From: an uncultured Pelagibacteraceae bacterium
GTDB taxonomy: Bacteria; Pseudomonadota; Alphaproteobacteria; Pelagibacterales; Pelagibacteraceae
Assembly: GCA_902555665.1 (NCBI GenBank)
Contig: CACDTF010000009.1
Coordinates: 1 to 40,015, forward strand
Length of the DNA stretch: 40,015 nucleotides
Direction: 5' to 3'
In this document: positions 1 to 9,349 of the stretch, piece after piece
How positions within the stretch are numbered: the stretch's first letter is position 1
Layout: each line of letters begins with the position of its first letter
The notes under the pieces: model-generated
Told to the model about the DNA's origin: nothing
The model's input: the letters and a program-made list of their open reading frames with translations, nothing else
Databases searched by the model: none
Made by a program: the position numbers and the translations under genes

Positions 1-684
1 TAATTCAATTTTTGATAATGACAATAAATCTCTGATTAAATTTTCCATTCTCTCAGATTGAGAGCTCATTACTGGTAATAAATTAGTTACTTCAGAATTC
101 TTTTTTAAATCTGAATTATTTTCAAATGTTTCAAGTCCCATTTTAATGGATTGTAGAGGTGTTCTTAGCTCATGTGATACGTTAGCGACAAAATCAGATT
201 TTAATTGTTGAAATTTATGGAATTCAGTTAAATCCCTTATGAATAAGACACAGCATACTTCATCAAAAAATAGATTATTCTGATCAAGGTAAATTGTTAT
301 ATTTAATCTTTGAATAGCTTGATTTCTAATTTCAATTTCAAGATCTGAAACATTGTTACCCTCAAATGATTTATCAATTGAACTTAAAAGATCAGGGTTT
401 CTTAAAAAGCCGCTTATATTCTCTTCTAGTTTTATCTGAAATAATTTATTAGCAGAGTTGTTGCTGAAGAGAATTTTCTTACCTTTGTCTAAAATTATTA
501 TTCCTTCAGGAATATAATTTAATAAATCATAAATATTTTTTCTATAGTCTTTATTTTCTACAACTTTAATTTGATCGTTATTATCTTTAGTTTCAGTTTT
601 AATACCTAATACTTTTTCTTTTTTTAATAATAGATAAGTTAGAAGAGCAATTATTAATAATAAAATTATTGTTAATAACTCCAT
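1..684 (-). CDS. phoR: PhoR-type sensor histidine kinase, N-terminal part (continues past the window edge)
   Basis: Only the first 228 codons are present; the frame stays open to base 1, so the ATP-binding domain lies outside. The visible part starts with one hydrophobic membrane segment (about residues 2-20), then a charged linker and a PAS-like region. The HisKA box VSHELRTPLQSIK follows, with the phospho-accepting His at residue 171. One N-terminal membrane anchor, PAS, then HisKA is the layout of phosphate-regulon kinases (PhoR) that phosphorylate PhoB under phosphate limitation. The start codon overlaps the manC stop by one base (TAATG), so it is probably translated from the same mRNA. 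The kinase class is clear. The PhoR assignment is inferred from architecture, since the pst/phoB genes that would confirm it are not in view. Confidence 0.8.
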   Translation of the reverse strand, partial: MELLTIILLLIIALLTYLLLKKEKVLGIKTETKDNNDQIKVVENKDYRKNIYDLLNYIPEGIIILDKGKKILFSNNSANKLFQIKLEENISGFLRNPDLLSSIDKSFEGNNVSDLEIEIRNQAIQRLNITIYLDQNNLFFDEVCCVLFIRDLTEFHKFQQLKSDFVANVSHELRTPLQSIKMGLETFENNSDLKKNSEVTNLLPVMSSQSERMENLIRDLLSLSKIEL

Positions 685-1889
685 TACTTTACTCTACCAT
701 ATACATCTTGATATCTAACAATATCACTTTCCTTTAAAATTGAGCCAACTTGGGCTTCGACAATTTTAACAGGTTTTTTTCCTGGATTTTGAACTCTATG
801 GATTGCTTCTAACGGAATGAATATATGTTCACCTGGTTTTTTAACAATTATATCTTTATTAAGAGTTATTTTAGCATTGCCTTGTGTAACTAACCAATGT
901 TCAGCTCGATGATGGTGTTTTTGCAAACTTAAAATGCCTTTTGGTTTTACATATAGCTCTTTAATTAAAAACTCTTTTCCTTCAAATAGATTGGTATATC
1001 TGCCCCATGGACGGTAATAGACATTTTTTTTCTTAATATATTTGTTTTTATTTTTGTAATACATCTTTAAAATTTCTTTCCAACTACCAAGATCTGACCA
1101 AGGAATATCTAATTTGATAGCGTTAATTTGTTTGGTCTTTTCTAAAATTGCATAATCAAAAGATTTAGCAGTCGCTTTTATAAATGAAGCTTTGTTTAGA
1201 TAATATGTATTAGCCTTATATTTTGCTTTATTAACTGCATTTACACAATTTCTATAAGTTTTAGGCTGATATTTTTTAAAGTTATTAATAATGGAATCTT
1301 TTCTAAGATAAAACATTCCAGAATTCCAATAACCTTTATTCTTTATAATTTGTTTTGCTTTAGCTTCTTTTGGTTTTTCAATAAATCTTGTTACTTTATT
1401 AATATTACCTTTAATTTTTTTAGTTAAAAAATAACCATAATCACTAGTTGGAGATTTAGGTTTAATTCCAAAAACAAATATATTTTCTTTATTAAGGTTT
1501 GATTTATTTTTATTTATCGCCTTATTAAAAATACTCATCTTTTCAATCAAATGATCTGCTGTAAAAAACATTAAAGGCTGATTGTCTGGAATATCTTTAA
1601 TTAAAGCTGTACTTAATATAGCTGGTGCAGTGTTTCTTTTTGCAGGCTCTACAACAATTTTATATTTGCTTATTTTGTTTTTTCTTAAATGCTGTTTTAC
1701 TTTGCTTAAGTATTTCTTATTTGTACTAATAATTGGAGAGTCATAAATTGATGCTTTTGTTCTCTCAAGTGTTTTTCCAAGTAAAGTCCAATTACCAAAA
1801 TCAATAAATTGTTTAGCTTGATGATTTTTAGAATTTGGCCAAAGTCGAGTTCCAGCTCCTCCACATAAAATAACTGGACGAATTTTCAT
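684..1889 (-). CDS. manC: Mannose-1-phosphate guanylyltransferase with mannose-6-phosphate isomerase-type cupin
   Basis: This enzyme makes GDP-mannose from GTP and mannose-1-phosphate for surface polysaccharide; the type II isomerase domain can also interconvert fructose-6-P and mannose-6-P. The N-terminal nucleotidyltransferase opens with ILCGGAGTRLWP and a KQF motif near residue 27, followed by FIEKPK and YWNSGMFYL. From about residue 290 a cupin begins (YYRPWGRY), with metal-binding KHHHRAEHW and a GEHIFIP strand. At 401 residues it is shorter than usual ManC/CpsB (about 470), mostly through a compact nucleotidyltransferase half. Both ends overlap neighbours by one base, placing it between ilvD and the PhoR-type kinase in one operon. 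Many AlgA/ManC proteins are bifunctional; whether the isomerase is active here cannot be seen. Confidence 0.88.
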   Translation of the reverse strand: MKIRPVILCGGAGTRLWPNSKNHQAKQFIDFGNWTLLGKTLERTKASIYDSPIISTNKKYLSKVKQHLRKNKISKYKIVVEPAKRNTAPAILSTALIKDIPDNQPLMFFTADHLIEKMSIFNKAINKNKSNLNKENIFVFGIKPKSPTSDYGYFLTKKIKGNINKVTRFIEKPKEAKAKQIIKNKGYWNSGMFYLRKDSIINNFKKYQPKTYRNCVNAVNKAKYKANTYYLNKASFIKATAKSFDYAILEKTKQINAIKLDIPWSDLGSWKEILKMYYKNKNKYIKKKNVYYRPWGRYTNLFEGKEFLIKELYVKPKGILSLQKHHHRAEHWLVTQGNAKITLNKDIIVKKPGEHIFIPLEAIHRVQNPGKKPVKIVEAQVGSILKESDIVRYQDVYGRVK

Positions 1890-3607
1890 TAAATCTCTGA
1901 ATAATCCTTAACTTCTTTTTTCTTACCTGGATGTGTTGGTGCACCTAAATATGCAGGTCCAACTGTTTGTGCATATTTCCATAAAGTACCTGATCCAAAA
2001 TCTGATTTTCTAGCCTTCCATTTTCTTTTTCTTGCAGCCATTTCTTTTTTAGAAAGCCTGACATTGATAGTTCCTTTTTTAGCATCGATATCAATGATAT
2101 CTCCTGTACGTAAAAGGCCTATAGGACCCCCTAGAGCGGCTTCAGGGCCCACGTGACCGACACAAAAGCCTCTGGTGGCTCCAGAGAACCTACCGTCTGT
2201 AATAAGGGCTACTTTCTCCCCTTTGCCCTGTCCATAAATTGCACTTGTTGTAGATAACATTTCTCTCATACCTGGACCTCCAACAGGTCCTTCGTATCTA
2301 ATTATAATTACATCACCATCATTATACTTTTTGCTTTGAACCGCTTTCATTGCACTTTCCTCATTTTCAAAGCATCTTGCTTTTCCAGTAAATTGTAATT
2401 TTTTAAGTCCAGCAACTTTAACAATTGCACCTTCAGGCGCTAAGTTTCCTTTCAATCCAACAACACCTCCTGTTGTTGATAATGGATTTTTATAAGATCT
2501 CATTACTTTTTGTTTTGTATTAAATTTAATTCCTTTTAAATTTTCCTTCATAGTTTTTCCAGTAACAGTCATGCAGTCACCATGAATATATCCGCCTTCA
2601 TATAAAGTTTTTAATAACATTGGAACACCACCTGCTAACCACATATCTTTTGCAACATATTTTCCACCTGGTTTTAAATCTGCAAGATAAGGTGTTCTTT
2701 TAAAAATTTTAGCAACATCCATTAAATCAAATTTAATTCCTGCTTCGTTTGCAATAGCAGGTAAATGTAATCCTGCATTTGTAGAACCACCAGTTGCAGC
2801 AACAACTGTTGCAGCATTTTCTAATGCTTTTCTTGTAACAATGTCTCTTGGTTTAATTCCTTTTTTCAAAAGGTTCATAACCGTTTTACCACTAGCTTTA
2901 GCGTATTTATCTCTTTCTTCATATGGAGCTGGTGTTCCTGCTGAATAAGGTAATGCTAATCCAATTGCTTCAGACACACATGCCATTGTATTTGCAGTAA
3001 ATTGTCCACCACAAGCACCTGCACTAGGACAAGCAACTAATTCTAATTTTCTAAGTTCTGCAGCAGACATTTGACCTGTTGAATGTTTTCCTACCGCCTC
3101 AAATACATCCACAACTGTTACATCTTTTCCTTTATATTTGCCTGGAAGGATTGATCCACCATATATAAATACACTTGGTACATTCAGTCTAACCATAGAC
3201 ATCATTAGACCTGGTAAGGATTTATCACATCCAGCAATACCAACTAAAGCATCATAACAATGGCCTCTTACCGTAAGTTCAGCAGAATCTGCTATTACTT
3301 CTCTAGATATTAATGATGACTTCATTCCTTCATGACCCATTGCAATACCATCAGTTACAGTAATTGTGCAAAATTCTCTTGGGGTTCCACCATTAGCTCT
3401 AACTCCTTTTTTAACTGATTGAGCCTGTCTCATTAGCGCAATATTACAAGGCGCTGCCTCATTCCATGTGGAAACGACGCCAACAAAGGGTTTTGCTACA
3501 TCTTTCTCAGTTTCTCCCATTGCATAATAAAATGATCTGTGCGGAGCTCTATCTGCCCCTAATGATGTATGTCTACTTGGAAGTTTCTTTTTATTGAATT
3601 TAGCCAT
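1889..3607 (-). CDS. ilvD: Dihydroxy-acid dehydratase
   Basis: IlvD removes water from 2,3-dihydroxy-isovalerate and -methylvalerate, the third common step of valine/isoleucine (and leucine precursor) synthesis, using an Fe-S cluster. The 572-residue length is normal. Candidate cluster cysteines are C54, C127 (in GCDKSLPG) and C199 (in [14 protein letters not shown]). The conserved TDGRFSG...GHVGPEA block lies around residues 465-485. It is joined to valS upstream and manC downstream by TAATG overlaps, so valine synthesis and valine tRNA charging are coupled on one transcript. Codons for about residues 457-502 are far more GC-rich than the rest (listed separately). Confidence 0.96.
   Translation of the reverse strand: MAKFNKKKLPSRHTSLGADRAPHRSFYYAMGETEKDVAKPFVGVVSTWNEAAPCNIALMRQAQSVKKGVRANGGTPREFCTITVTDGIAMGHEGMKSSLISREVIADSAELTVRGHCYDALVGIAGCDKSLPGLMMSMVRLNVPSVFIYGGSILPGKYKGKDVTVVDVFEAVGKHSTGQMSAAELRKLELVACPSAGACGGQFTANTMACVSEAIGLALPYSAGTPAPYEERDKYAKASGKTVMNLLKKGIKPRDIVTRKALENAATVVAATGGSTNAGLHLPAIANEAGIKFDLMDVAKIFKRTPYLADLKPGGKYVAKDMWLAGGVPMLLKTLYEGGYIHGDCMTVTGKTMKENLKGIKFNTKQKVMRSYKNPLSTTGGVVGLKGNLAPEGAIVKVAGLKKLQFTGKARCFENEESAMKAVQSKKYNDGDVIIIRYEGPVGGPGMREMLSTTSAIYGQGKGEKVALITDGRFSGATRGFCVGHVGPEAALGGPIGLLRTGDIIDIDAKKGTINVRLSKKEMAARKRKWKARKSDFGSGTLWKYAQTVGPAYLGAPTHPGKKKEVKDYSEI
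2101..2235. other. GC-rich patch inside ilvD (possible recombination tract)
   Basis: By hand count, bases 2101-2160 are 60% G+C and 2161-2220 are 52%, while 2041-2100 are 28% and 2221-2280 are 42%. On the coding strand the patch uses GCC, GGC, GGG, GTG, GTC and CGT, which are scarce in neighbouring genes and in the rest of ilvD. The protein it encodes is the normal conserved IlvD block, so the reading frame and product are intact. Gene conversion from a higher-GC donor would fit; strong constraint on this block could contribute but would not by itself force GC-rich third positions. Confidence 0.6.
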
Positions 3608-6234
3608 TATATACCCTTTATTGTTACTGATATTTTCTCAATATCATTCTTTAAATTATTATAATTATTTTTTTCTTGTTCAACAATCTCTTTTGGAGCT
3701 CGATCTACGAAACTTTTATTCTCTAATCTTTGAGATATTTTATTCATCTCTTGCTCTAATCTACTTTGTTTATTTGTTAAATTTTCTTTTATTAATTTTA
3801 AATCAACATCTTTATCAAAATAAATCTTAAACAAATCACCAGATACAACCATTGTCGCAGCTGGTTTATCTAAATCCTTATCCAATATGCTATTTATTCT
3901 CGCAAGTTTTTTTAGAATAATTTCATTTGTATTAATAAAGTCTTTTTGATTTTTATTAATATTACTTATTGATACATCAATAAATGAGCCTGGGCTTACA
4001 TTTAGCTCATTTTTAAATGATCTAATCTCTGAAATAATATTGATGATATTTTCAACCTGTTCAGTACTGGTATCCTTATTTATTTCACCTGATAACCAAT
4101 TTTTAAGCATCAAATAATCACTACCGTCATTATCAAATTTATTTTTAAGCCAAATTTCTTCAGTAACAAAAGGAATAAAAGGATGTAGCAAAATCAAAAT
4201 TTGTTTGAATACAAAAGATGATACTTTTTTAACCTCTGCTTTAGCTTTTTCATCGTCTGAAAATAGTATTGTTTTAGACAGCTCTAAATACCAATCGCAA
4301 TAAGAATGCCATGCAAATTGATAAGCATTTTTAGCTGCTTCATCAAATCTATAATCCTCAAGGTTTTTTTCTATCTTATTTTTAGTTTCAACAAGTTCTG
4401 AATAAATCCATTTGTTAATATTTACATTTAAATTAGGAACTTTATCTATATCTTTAAAATCACATTCATTAGTGATTAAAAAATTATTTGCATTCCATAA
4501 TTTATTTAAAAAATTTCTATAACCTTTAACTCTATCTTCAGAAAGCTTAACATCTGTGCCAGGTGAAGCCATGGATAGCAAAGTAAATCTAAGAGCATCT
4601 GCACTATATTTTTCAATTAAATCTAAAGGGTCAATTACATTACCTTTAGACTTAGACATTTTCTGTCCCTTTTCATCTCTAACCAATGCATGAACATAAA
4701 TATCTTTAAATGGTTCTTTGTTTAAAAATTCAGTACCAAACATAATCATCCTGGCTACCCAGAAAAATATAATATCAAAACCTGTAACTAATACTGACGT
4801 TGGGTAAAATTTATCTACATATTTATTATCATCCGGCCAACCAAGTGTAGCAAAAGGCCATAAGCCAGATGAGAACCAAGTATCTAAAACATCTGGATCA
4901 CGATTTAATTCAACGTCTTTACCATAATGTTTTTTAGCTTGTTGTTTTGCATCATCTTCATTTTCAGCAACAAAAATTTTTTCATCAGGACCATACCAAG
5001 CAGGTATTTGATGGCCCCACCAAAGTTGTCTTGAAATACACCATGGTTCAATATTATTCATCCATTGGAAATAAGTTTTTGACCAATTCTCAGGAAAGAA
5101 ATTTGTTTTTTTTGAGTTAACAACTTCTTTAGCTTTAATAGATAATTTACCAGCATCTGCAAACCACTGTTCTGTTAAAAAAGGTTCAATTATTGAATTA
5201 GATCTATCACCGTAAGGAACTTTGTTTTTAATATTTTCTTCTTTTACAAAAAATTCTTTTTCTTTAAGTTCTTTTAAAATTCTTTTTCTAGCTTCAAACC
5301 TATCAAGGCCCACATAATGTTCTGGAGCATTTTCATTTATTTTACCAGCTTCAGTAAAAATATTTATTATTTCAAGATTATTTCTTTGACCAACATCATA
5401 GTCATTAAAATCATGTGCAGGAGTTATTTTTAATGCCCCTGTTCCTTGTTCAGGGTCCGCATAATCATCTTCAATAATTTTTATTTTTCTTCCAACAATA
5501 GGAATAGTTACTGTTTTTCCAACAAACGATTTAAATCGTTCATCTTTTGGATTTACGGCTATAGCCGTATCACCCAGCATTGTTTCGGGTCTTGTTGTTG
5601 CAATTGTAATAAATTCTTCAGTTCCATCTATTGGATATCTGATGTAATAAATTTTAGAATTTACTTCTCTTTGATCTACTTCTAGGTCTGAAATAGCTGT
5701 TTTTAAAACTGTATCCCAATTAACTAATTTTTTATCTTTGTAGATTAAGCCTTTGTTGTAAAGATCTACAAAAACCTTAATTACTGATTTGGATAAATTC
5801 TCATCCATGGTGAAAGCATTTCTTGACCAATCACAAGAGCAACCAAGTTTTTTTAATTGGTTGATTATGATGTCTCCATATTGATCTTTCCATTCCCAAA
5901 CTTTTTCAATAAATTTTTCTCTACCAATTTCATTTTTATCAATTTTTTCAGAAGTTAATTTTTTCTCGACTAAAGCTTGTGTAGCAATTCCAGCATGGTC
6001 TGTACCTGGTTGCCATAATGTTTCAAAATTATTCATTCTATGATAACGAACCAATAAATCTTGAATAGAATTATTCAATGCATGACCCATGTGCAAACTA
6101 CCAGTTACATTTGGTGGAGGAATTACTATTGAAAATTTTTTTGAATTTTCCTTAGGTTTAAAAAGACCATTTTTTTCCCAATAAGAATAAATTCTATTTT
6201 CTACATCAGAATGTATATATTTATCGCTACTCAT
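3607..6234 (-). CDS. valS: Valyl-tRNA synthetase
   Basis: This class I synthetase charges tRNA-Val. The HIGH-type signature HMGH is at residues 48-51 in [15 protein letters not shown], and KMSKS is at 525-529. Between them is the CP1 editing domain with [11 protein letters not shown] near residue 212, which clears mischarged Thr-tRNA-Val. The C-terminal anticodon-binding helices end in a coiled-coil tail (about residues 810-875) typical of ValS. The 875-residue length is slightly short of the E. coli enzyme (951), as in other compact genomes. It is the first gene of a minus-strand operon; its stop overlaps the ilvD start by one base. About 120 bases of AT-rich DNA separate it from the divergent tRNA-Cys and must hold the promoters for both; no clear consensus is visible. 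Confidence 0.97.
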   Translation of the reverse strand: MSSDKYIHSDVENRIYSYWEKNGLFKPKENSKKFSIVIPPPNVTGSLHMGHALNNSIQDLLVRYHRMNNFETLWQPGTDHAGIATQALVEKKLTSEKIDKNEIGREKFIEKVWEWKDQYGDIIINQLKKLGCSCDWSRNAFTMDENLSKSVIKVFVDLYNKGLIYKDKKLVNWDTVLKTAISDLEVDQREVNSKIYYIRYPIDGTEEFITIATTRPETMLGDTAIAVNPKDERFKSFVGKTVTIPIVGRKIKIIEDDYADPEQGTGALKITPAHDFNDYDVGQRNNLEIINIFTEAGKINENAPEHYVGLDRFEARKRILKELKEKEFFVKEENIKNKVPYGDRSNSIIEPFLTEQWFADAGKLSIKAKEVVNSKKTNFFPENWSKTYFQWMNNIEPWCISRQLWWGHQIPAWYGPDEKIFVAENEDDAKQQAKKHYGKDVELNRDPDVLDTWFSSGLWPFATLGWPDDNKYVDKFYPTSVLVTGFDIIFFWVARMIMFGTEFLNKEPFKDIYVHALVRDEKGQKMSKSKGNVIDPLDLIEKYSADALRFTLLSMASPGTDVKLSEDRVKGYRNFLNKLWNANNFLITNECDFKDIDKVPNLNVNINKWIYSELVETKNKIEKNLEDYRFDEAAKNAYQFAWHSYCDWYLELSKTILFSDDEKAKAEVKKVSSFVFKQILILLHPFIPFVTEEIWLKNKFDNDGSDYLMLKNWLSGEINKDTSTEQVENIINIISEIRSFKNELNVSPGSFIDVSISNINKNQKDFINTNEIILKKLARINSILDKDLDKPAATMVVSGDLFKIYFDKDVDLKLIKENLTNKQSRLEQEMNKISQRLENKSFVDRAPKEIVEQEKNNYNNLKNDIEKISVTIKGI

Positions 6235-6358
6235 TGATGTTAAAGTTTATAATTTAATAATCTAAATTAACAATAATCAATTTGGTTCGTTATTTAATAG
6301 ACTAATAGAAAAAATTTAATATAAAAAGGCATCTGTAGCTATTAGCTAAAAATAAGAT

Positions 6359-6432
6359 GGCAACGTGGCGGAATGGTTACGCAGAGGATTGCAAATCCTT
6401 GTATCCCGGTTCGATTCCGGGCGTTGCCTCCA
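6359..6432 (+). tRNA. tRNA-Cys (anticodon GCA)
   Basis: The acceptor stem GGCAACG pairs with CGTTGCC, followed by discriminator T (U73, the usual identity base for tRNA-Cys) and a genome-encoded CCA at 6430-6432. The anticodon loop TTGCAAA sits in a GAGGA/TCCTT stem and gives GCA. The T arm CCCGG-TTCGATT-CCGGG is perfect. It is the first of two plus-strand tRNA genes, 50 bases before tRNA-Asn, and probably shares its transcript. Confidence 0.97.
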
Positions 6433-6482
6433 AAAAAAATCTTGTTTTAGTTCTAAAAAAAAGTAAGTTGGCTTTTTTACAT

Positions 6483-6558
6483 TCCTCGGTAGCTCAGTTG
6501 GTAGAGCAGTTGACTGTTAATCAATTGGTCGCAGGTTCGAGTCCTGCCCGAGGAGCCA
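6483..6558 (+). tRNA. tRNA-Asn (anticodon GTT)
   Basis: The acceptor stem TCCTCGG pairs with CCGAGGA, then discriminator G and encoded CCA at 6556-6558. The anticodon loop CTGTTAA is closed by a GTTGA/TCAAT stem and reads GTT. The T loop TTCGAGT lies in a GCAGG/CCTGC stem. The gene ends about 55 bases before the convergent XRE regulator; no hairpin terminator is seen in that gap. I found no second copy of its 3' end in the window that would mark an integrated element. Confidence 0.97.
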
Positions 6559-6612
6559 AAAATAAATCAAGTAACTTTCAAAAAATTAATATGGGGTCAG
6601 ATACAAATTAAT

Positions 6613-6984
6613 TTAAACTGCTTTTGAAATTCCTGATCCAGATATTTGCAAAGACTTATTAAATTTAAGTTTTTGATCAGCACTAAGTTCTGAATATAAT
6701 TTTACTAAAAAATTATAATTAACATTCATGTGACCTTCTTGTGATTTTTCTAAATTTACTAAATATTCTGAAAAATCTTCGAAAAAATAATTGATCGGTA
6801 CTTTTAAATAATTTGCAAGTTGAAGTAATCTAATAGAACTTACTCCATTTGTACCTTTTTCATATTTTTGGATTTGTTGAAATGTCACGTTAATTGCTTT
6901 AGCTACTTTTGTCTGTGTTAAACCTAAAGCTAATCTTCTTAGCTTAAGCTTATTGCCTAAGTGTTTATTGAAATTATCTTCCAT
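6613..6984 (-). CDS. XRE-family helix-turn-helix transcription regulator
   Basis: A 123-residue DNA-binding protein. Residues about 10-68 form the lambda-repressor-like fold, with GLTQTKVAKAINVTFQQIQ as the helix-turn-helix, followed by YEKGTN. This sequence style is common in alphaproteobacterial XRE regulators. The C-terminal half (70-123) is a short helical extension with no recognised sensor domain. It stands alone, downstream of the aap operon and facing the tRNA pair. Its start region carries two perfect inverted repeats: one overlapping the start codon and one 27-45 bases upstream, suggesting autoregulation. Target genes are unknown. A prophage repressor is unlikely, as no phage genes are nearby. 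Confidence 0.85.
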   Translation of the reverse strand: MEDNFNKHLGNKLKLRRLALGLTQTKVAKAINVTFQQIQKYEKGTNGVSSIRLLQLANYLKVPINYFFEDFSEYLVNLEKSQEGHMNVNYNFLVKLYSELSADQKLKFNKSLQISGSGISKAV

Positions 6985-7000
6985 TAAGACCCCTCTTAAT
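6983..7000 (-). promoter_or_regulatory. Hairpin over the start site of the XRE gene
   Basis: Perfect 7-bp arms ATTAAGA and TCTTAAT flank a four-base loop that reads GGGG in the mRNA. The last two stem bases are the A and U of the AUG start codon (ATG at 6984-6982), and the G-run is the only Shine-Dalgarno-like sequence. Folding would hold the start codon in the stem while presenting the ribosome-binding bases in the loop. A role in translation control is inference. Confidence 0.45.
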
Positions 7001-7010
7001 TAAATTTTAT

Positions 7011-7029
7011 AATAGGTATTCAACCTATT
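7011..7029. promoter_or_regulatory. Inverted repeat, candidate operator of the XRE regulator
   Basis: A perfect 7-bp inverted repeat, AATAGGT and ACCTATT, with a 5-base spacer ATTCA, lies 27-45 bases upstream of the XRE start codon. Its centre-to-centre distance of 12 bp, about one helical turn, suits a dimeric XRE repressor binding the promoter region. A TTGACA hexamer on the minus strand at 7095-7100 could be a -35 element, but no well-spaced -10 is evident with it. Confidence 0.45.
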
Positions 7030-7125
7030 TATTAATGTTACTGCAATAAAAAAATTTATTTATTTTTATAAAAAATTTGAAAAAATCAAAATACTGTCAA
7101 GCATTAGTTGAATGCAAAACAAACA

Positions 7126-7150
7126 TATTTAGATTGAGTTAATCTAAATA
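7126..7150 (-). terminator. Hairpin downstream of aapP, likely end of the aap operon
   Basis: Perfect 10-bp arms TATTTAGATT and AATCTAAATA enclose a 5-base loop, 22 bases after the aapP stop. On the minus strand it is followed by a T-rich stretch (TGTTTGTTTT) rather than a pure T run. The stem is AT-rich, so it may be a weak terminator or a 3'-end stabilising hairpin. Confidence 0.5.
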
Positions 7151-7172
7151 ATAACTAGATTATTATATATTT

Positions 7173-7907
7173 TTATAAGATTTGACTTAAAAATAGCTTA
7201 GTTCTATCACTCTTTGGGTTAGCAAAAAACTCTTTGGTTTCGGCTCTTTCAACTATCATCCCTTCATCCATAAAAATTACTTCATCTGCAACCTCTTTTG
7301 CAAATCCCATTTCATGTGTTACCACAATCATTGTCATTCCTGCTTTTGCTAAATTAACCATTGCATCTAACACTTCTTTAATCATTTCTGGGTCTAGAGC
7401 TGATGTTGGTTCATCAAATAACATTATTTTTGGCTCCATGCATAGTGCTCTAGCAATTGCACATCTTTGTTGTTGACCACCTGAAAGTTGTCCTGGATAT
7501 TTATTAGCTTGATCTGCAATTTGTACTTTTTCTAAATGCTGAAGAGCTAAATTTTCCGCTTCTTTTTTTGGCATTTTTTTTACCCAAATTGGCGCTAGCG
7601 TACAATTATCTAAAATAGAAAGATGAGGAAATAAATTAAATTGTTGAAAAACCATCCCAACCTCAGCCCTAATTTTTTCTATGTCTTTAGTGTCCTCTGT
7701 TAATTCATTTCCATCTACTATAATTGAACCTTGTTGATGTTCTTCAAGTCTGTTTATACATCTAATTAATGTTGATTTACCTGACCCGGAGGGTCCACAG
7801 ACAACAATTTTTTTATTTTTTTCTACTTCTAAATTAATATTTTTTAATACTTGAAAATCACCGAACCACTTATTCATTTCTGTGATCTGAATTATTTTAT
7901 CTGACAT
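7173..7907 (-). CDS. aapP: General L-amino acid ABC transporter, ATP-binding subunit
   Basis: AapP is the cytoplasmic ATPase that powers the Aap importer. It has Walker A GPSGSGKS (residues 38-45), a Q-loop in [10 protein letters not shown], signature LSGGQQQR (141-148), Walker B LFDEP (163-167) and the switch His in VVTHEMG near 198. The 244 residues match the polar amino acid (GlnQ/HisP) family. Its start overlaps the aapM stop by one base, and it is the last gene of aapJ-Q-M-P. Presence of both AapQ and AapM plus an AapJ-type binding protein supports aap over a simple glutamine or histidine transporter. Confidence 0.93.
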   Translation of the reverse strand: MSDKIIQITEMNKWFGDFQVLKNINLEVEKNKKIVVCGPSGSGKSTLIRCINRLEEHQQGSIIVDGNELTEDTKDIEKIRAEVGMVFQQFNLFPHLSILDNCTLAPIWVKKMPKKEAENLALQHLEKVQIADQANKYPGQLSGGQQQRCAIARALCMEPKIMLFDEPTSALDPEMIKEVLDAMVNLAKAGMTMIVVTHEMGFAKEVADEVIFMDEGMIVERAETKEFFANPKSDRTKLFLSQIL

Positions 7908-9349
7908 TATCTTTCCGTTTTATATTTTTGTTCTAAATTATAACTATATTTACTCATTGCATAGCAAATAATAAAAAATAGTACTGATGCAAAAACATAA
8001 CCTTCCATTGCAAATCCTAGCCACTCTGGGTTTGTTTTAGCAAGATTTAGCATTCCAACAATTTCTAAAAGTCCAACAACAAATATTAAAGGAGTATCTT
8101 TTACAAGCGCTAAAAATGTATTAGCAATGCCAGGAATTACAAGTTTAAGTGCCTGAGGTAAAATCACTAAAATATGCATTTTCCAATAACCCATTCCTAA
8201 AGATTTAGCAGCATCATATTGGCCTCTTGGTAATGCTTGCAAACCACCTCTAATAACCTCAGCGACATAAGCAGCTTCAAATAATGAGATTGCAATAATT
8301 ACCCTTACTAATTTATCAATAAACATATCTTCAGGTAAAAACATTGGAAACATTACTGAGGACATAAACAATACCGTAATCAATGGAACACCTCTCCAAA
8401 ATTCAATCATTCCTATTGAAAAATATTTAATTATTGGAAAATCAGATCTTCTGCCCAAAGACAAAAACAAACCTATAGGAAAACAGAAAATCAAACAAAA
8501 AAATGACACTATAAAAGTTAAAGATAAACCTCCCCAAGCACCTGTCTCTACCCACTCTAATGCTTCTAATTTACCAAGTTCAATAAGCTCTTCATAAAAA
8601 AATACATATTTTAGCAATATATAGAGCGTGATTGGAACTATAATAAAATAGTACATTTTAAATTTTGAAGGAATAAAAAAACCAATTATAATTGAAATTA
8701 CAGCAGCAATAATTCCATATGAGAAATCAAAAAATATTGGACCGCCTGATATAAAAAAGAAAATAAAGAAAAAAGCTATTACAGGATAAACAACTACATA
8801 ATAAAGAGTCAAATATTTTTTAAATTTTTCAGTAGCAAAGAAACCAATAGTACCAAGAAAAGCTAAAGCTATAAAAGATAGGTTAATACGCCACTGCTCA
8901 GCATTTGGGTACATTCCATACATAAATCTGTTAAACCAAATTTTAATATAAGTCCAACAAGCGCCACTACCTGTACAAACATCTTTTGAATCTCCAGCAA
9001 TATTTGCATCTAAAATAAACCAACTTAATAATGGTGGGAGTGATTTAATGATCACGAATACAATTAATAATGATAAAAAAGCATTAAAATTGTTGGTATT
9101 TATATTTTTATTAACTTTATCTAAAAACTTTAACCCTGAATAATCAATTCTAATCAAATGAAGTCCAATAAAACCTAAAATCAGTGGTAAAAAGAAACTA
9201 ATTGATCCAGGTAAAAAAGAAATTATATCTTTATTAAAAAAAGAATTTAAAAAAACTATAAATATACTTAGTGCTACTAAAATTACACCTGTATATAGGT
9301 AAGTATTAAGATTATTTTTATCTGGTTGTAAAAAATTTAATTTATTCAT
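7907..9349 (-). CDS. aapM: General L-amino acid ABC transporter, permease subunit AapM
   Basis: A membrane permease of the amino acid importer. The family-specific segment GACWTYI...[11 protein letters not shown] is at about residues 129-154. The C-terminal permease domain has the coupling (EAA) loop [20 protein letters not shown], which contacts AapP. The protein is 480 residues, against roughly 380-400 in rhizobial AapM as I recall. The excess is about 85 N-terminal residues with two added hydrophobic segments (about 17-38 and 45-65), and a hydrophobic insertion near 205-250. It is joined by 1-nt overlaps to aapQ and aapP. Confidence 0.92.
   Translation of the reverse strand: MNKLNFLQPDKNNLNTYLYTGVILVALSIFIVFLNSFFNKDIISFLPGSISFFLPLILGFIGLHLIRIDYSGLKFLDKVNKNINTNNFNAFLSLLIVFVIIKSLPPLLSWFILDANIAGDSKDVCTGSGACWTYIKIWFNRFMYGMYPNAEQWRINLSFIALAFLGTIGFFATEKFKKYLTLYYVVVYPVIAFFFIFFFISGGPIFFDFSYGIIAAVISIIIGFFIPSKFKMYYFIIVPITLYILLKYVFFYEELIELGKLEALEWVETGAWGGLSLTFIVSFFCLIFCFPIGLFLSLGRRSDFPIIKYFSIGMIEFWRGVPLITVLFMSSVMFPMFLPEDMFIDKLVRVIIAISLFEAAYVAEVIRGGLQALPRGQYDAAKSLGMGYWKMHILVILPQALKLVIPGIANTFLALVKDTPLIFVVGLLEIVGMLNLAKTNPEWLGFAMEGYVFASVLFFIICYAMSKYSYNLEQKYKTER

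Noticed and set aside
3594..3830. Plus-strand open frame opposite valS
   Set aside because: Antisense to the well-supported valS coiled-coil end; similar shadows lie opposite aapJ, ntrY, trkA and lpx genes. None has a start signal or family resemblance.
6336..6348. Small inverted repeat TAGCT-ATT-AGCTA before tRNA-Cys
   Set aside because: Five-base arms in AT-rich DNA are expected by chance and no function can be tied to it.
6591..6603. ATGGGGTCAGATA, resembling sequence near some REP-type repeats
   Set aside because: Single copy in the window, no hairpin partner and no transposase-like gene nearby.
6357..6611. Open frame of 84 codons on the plus strand
   Set aside because: It runs straight through the tRNA-Cys and tRNA-Asn genes; the frame is a by-product of tRNA sequence.
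6559..7172. Genomic island or phage remnant next to tRNA-Asn, suggested by the lone XRE gene
   Set aside because: No integrase, no duplicated tRNA 3' end and no composition shift; the gene looks like a stable small regulator.
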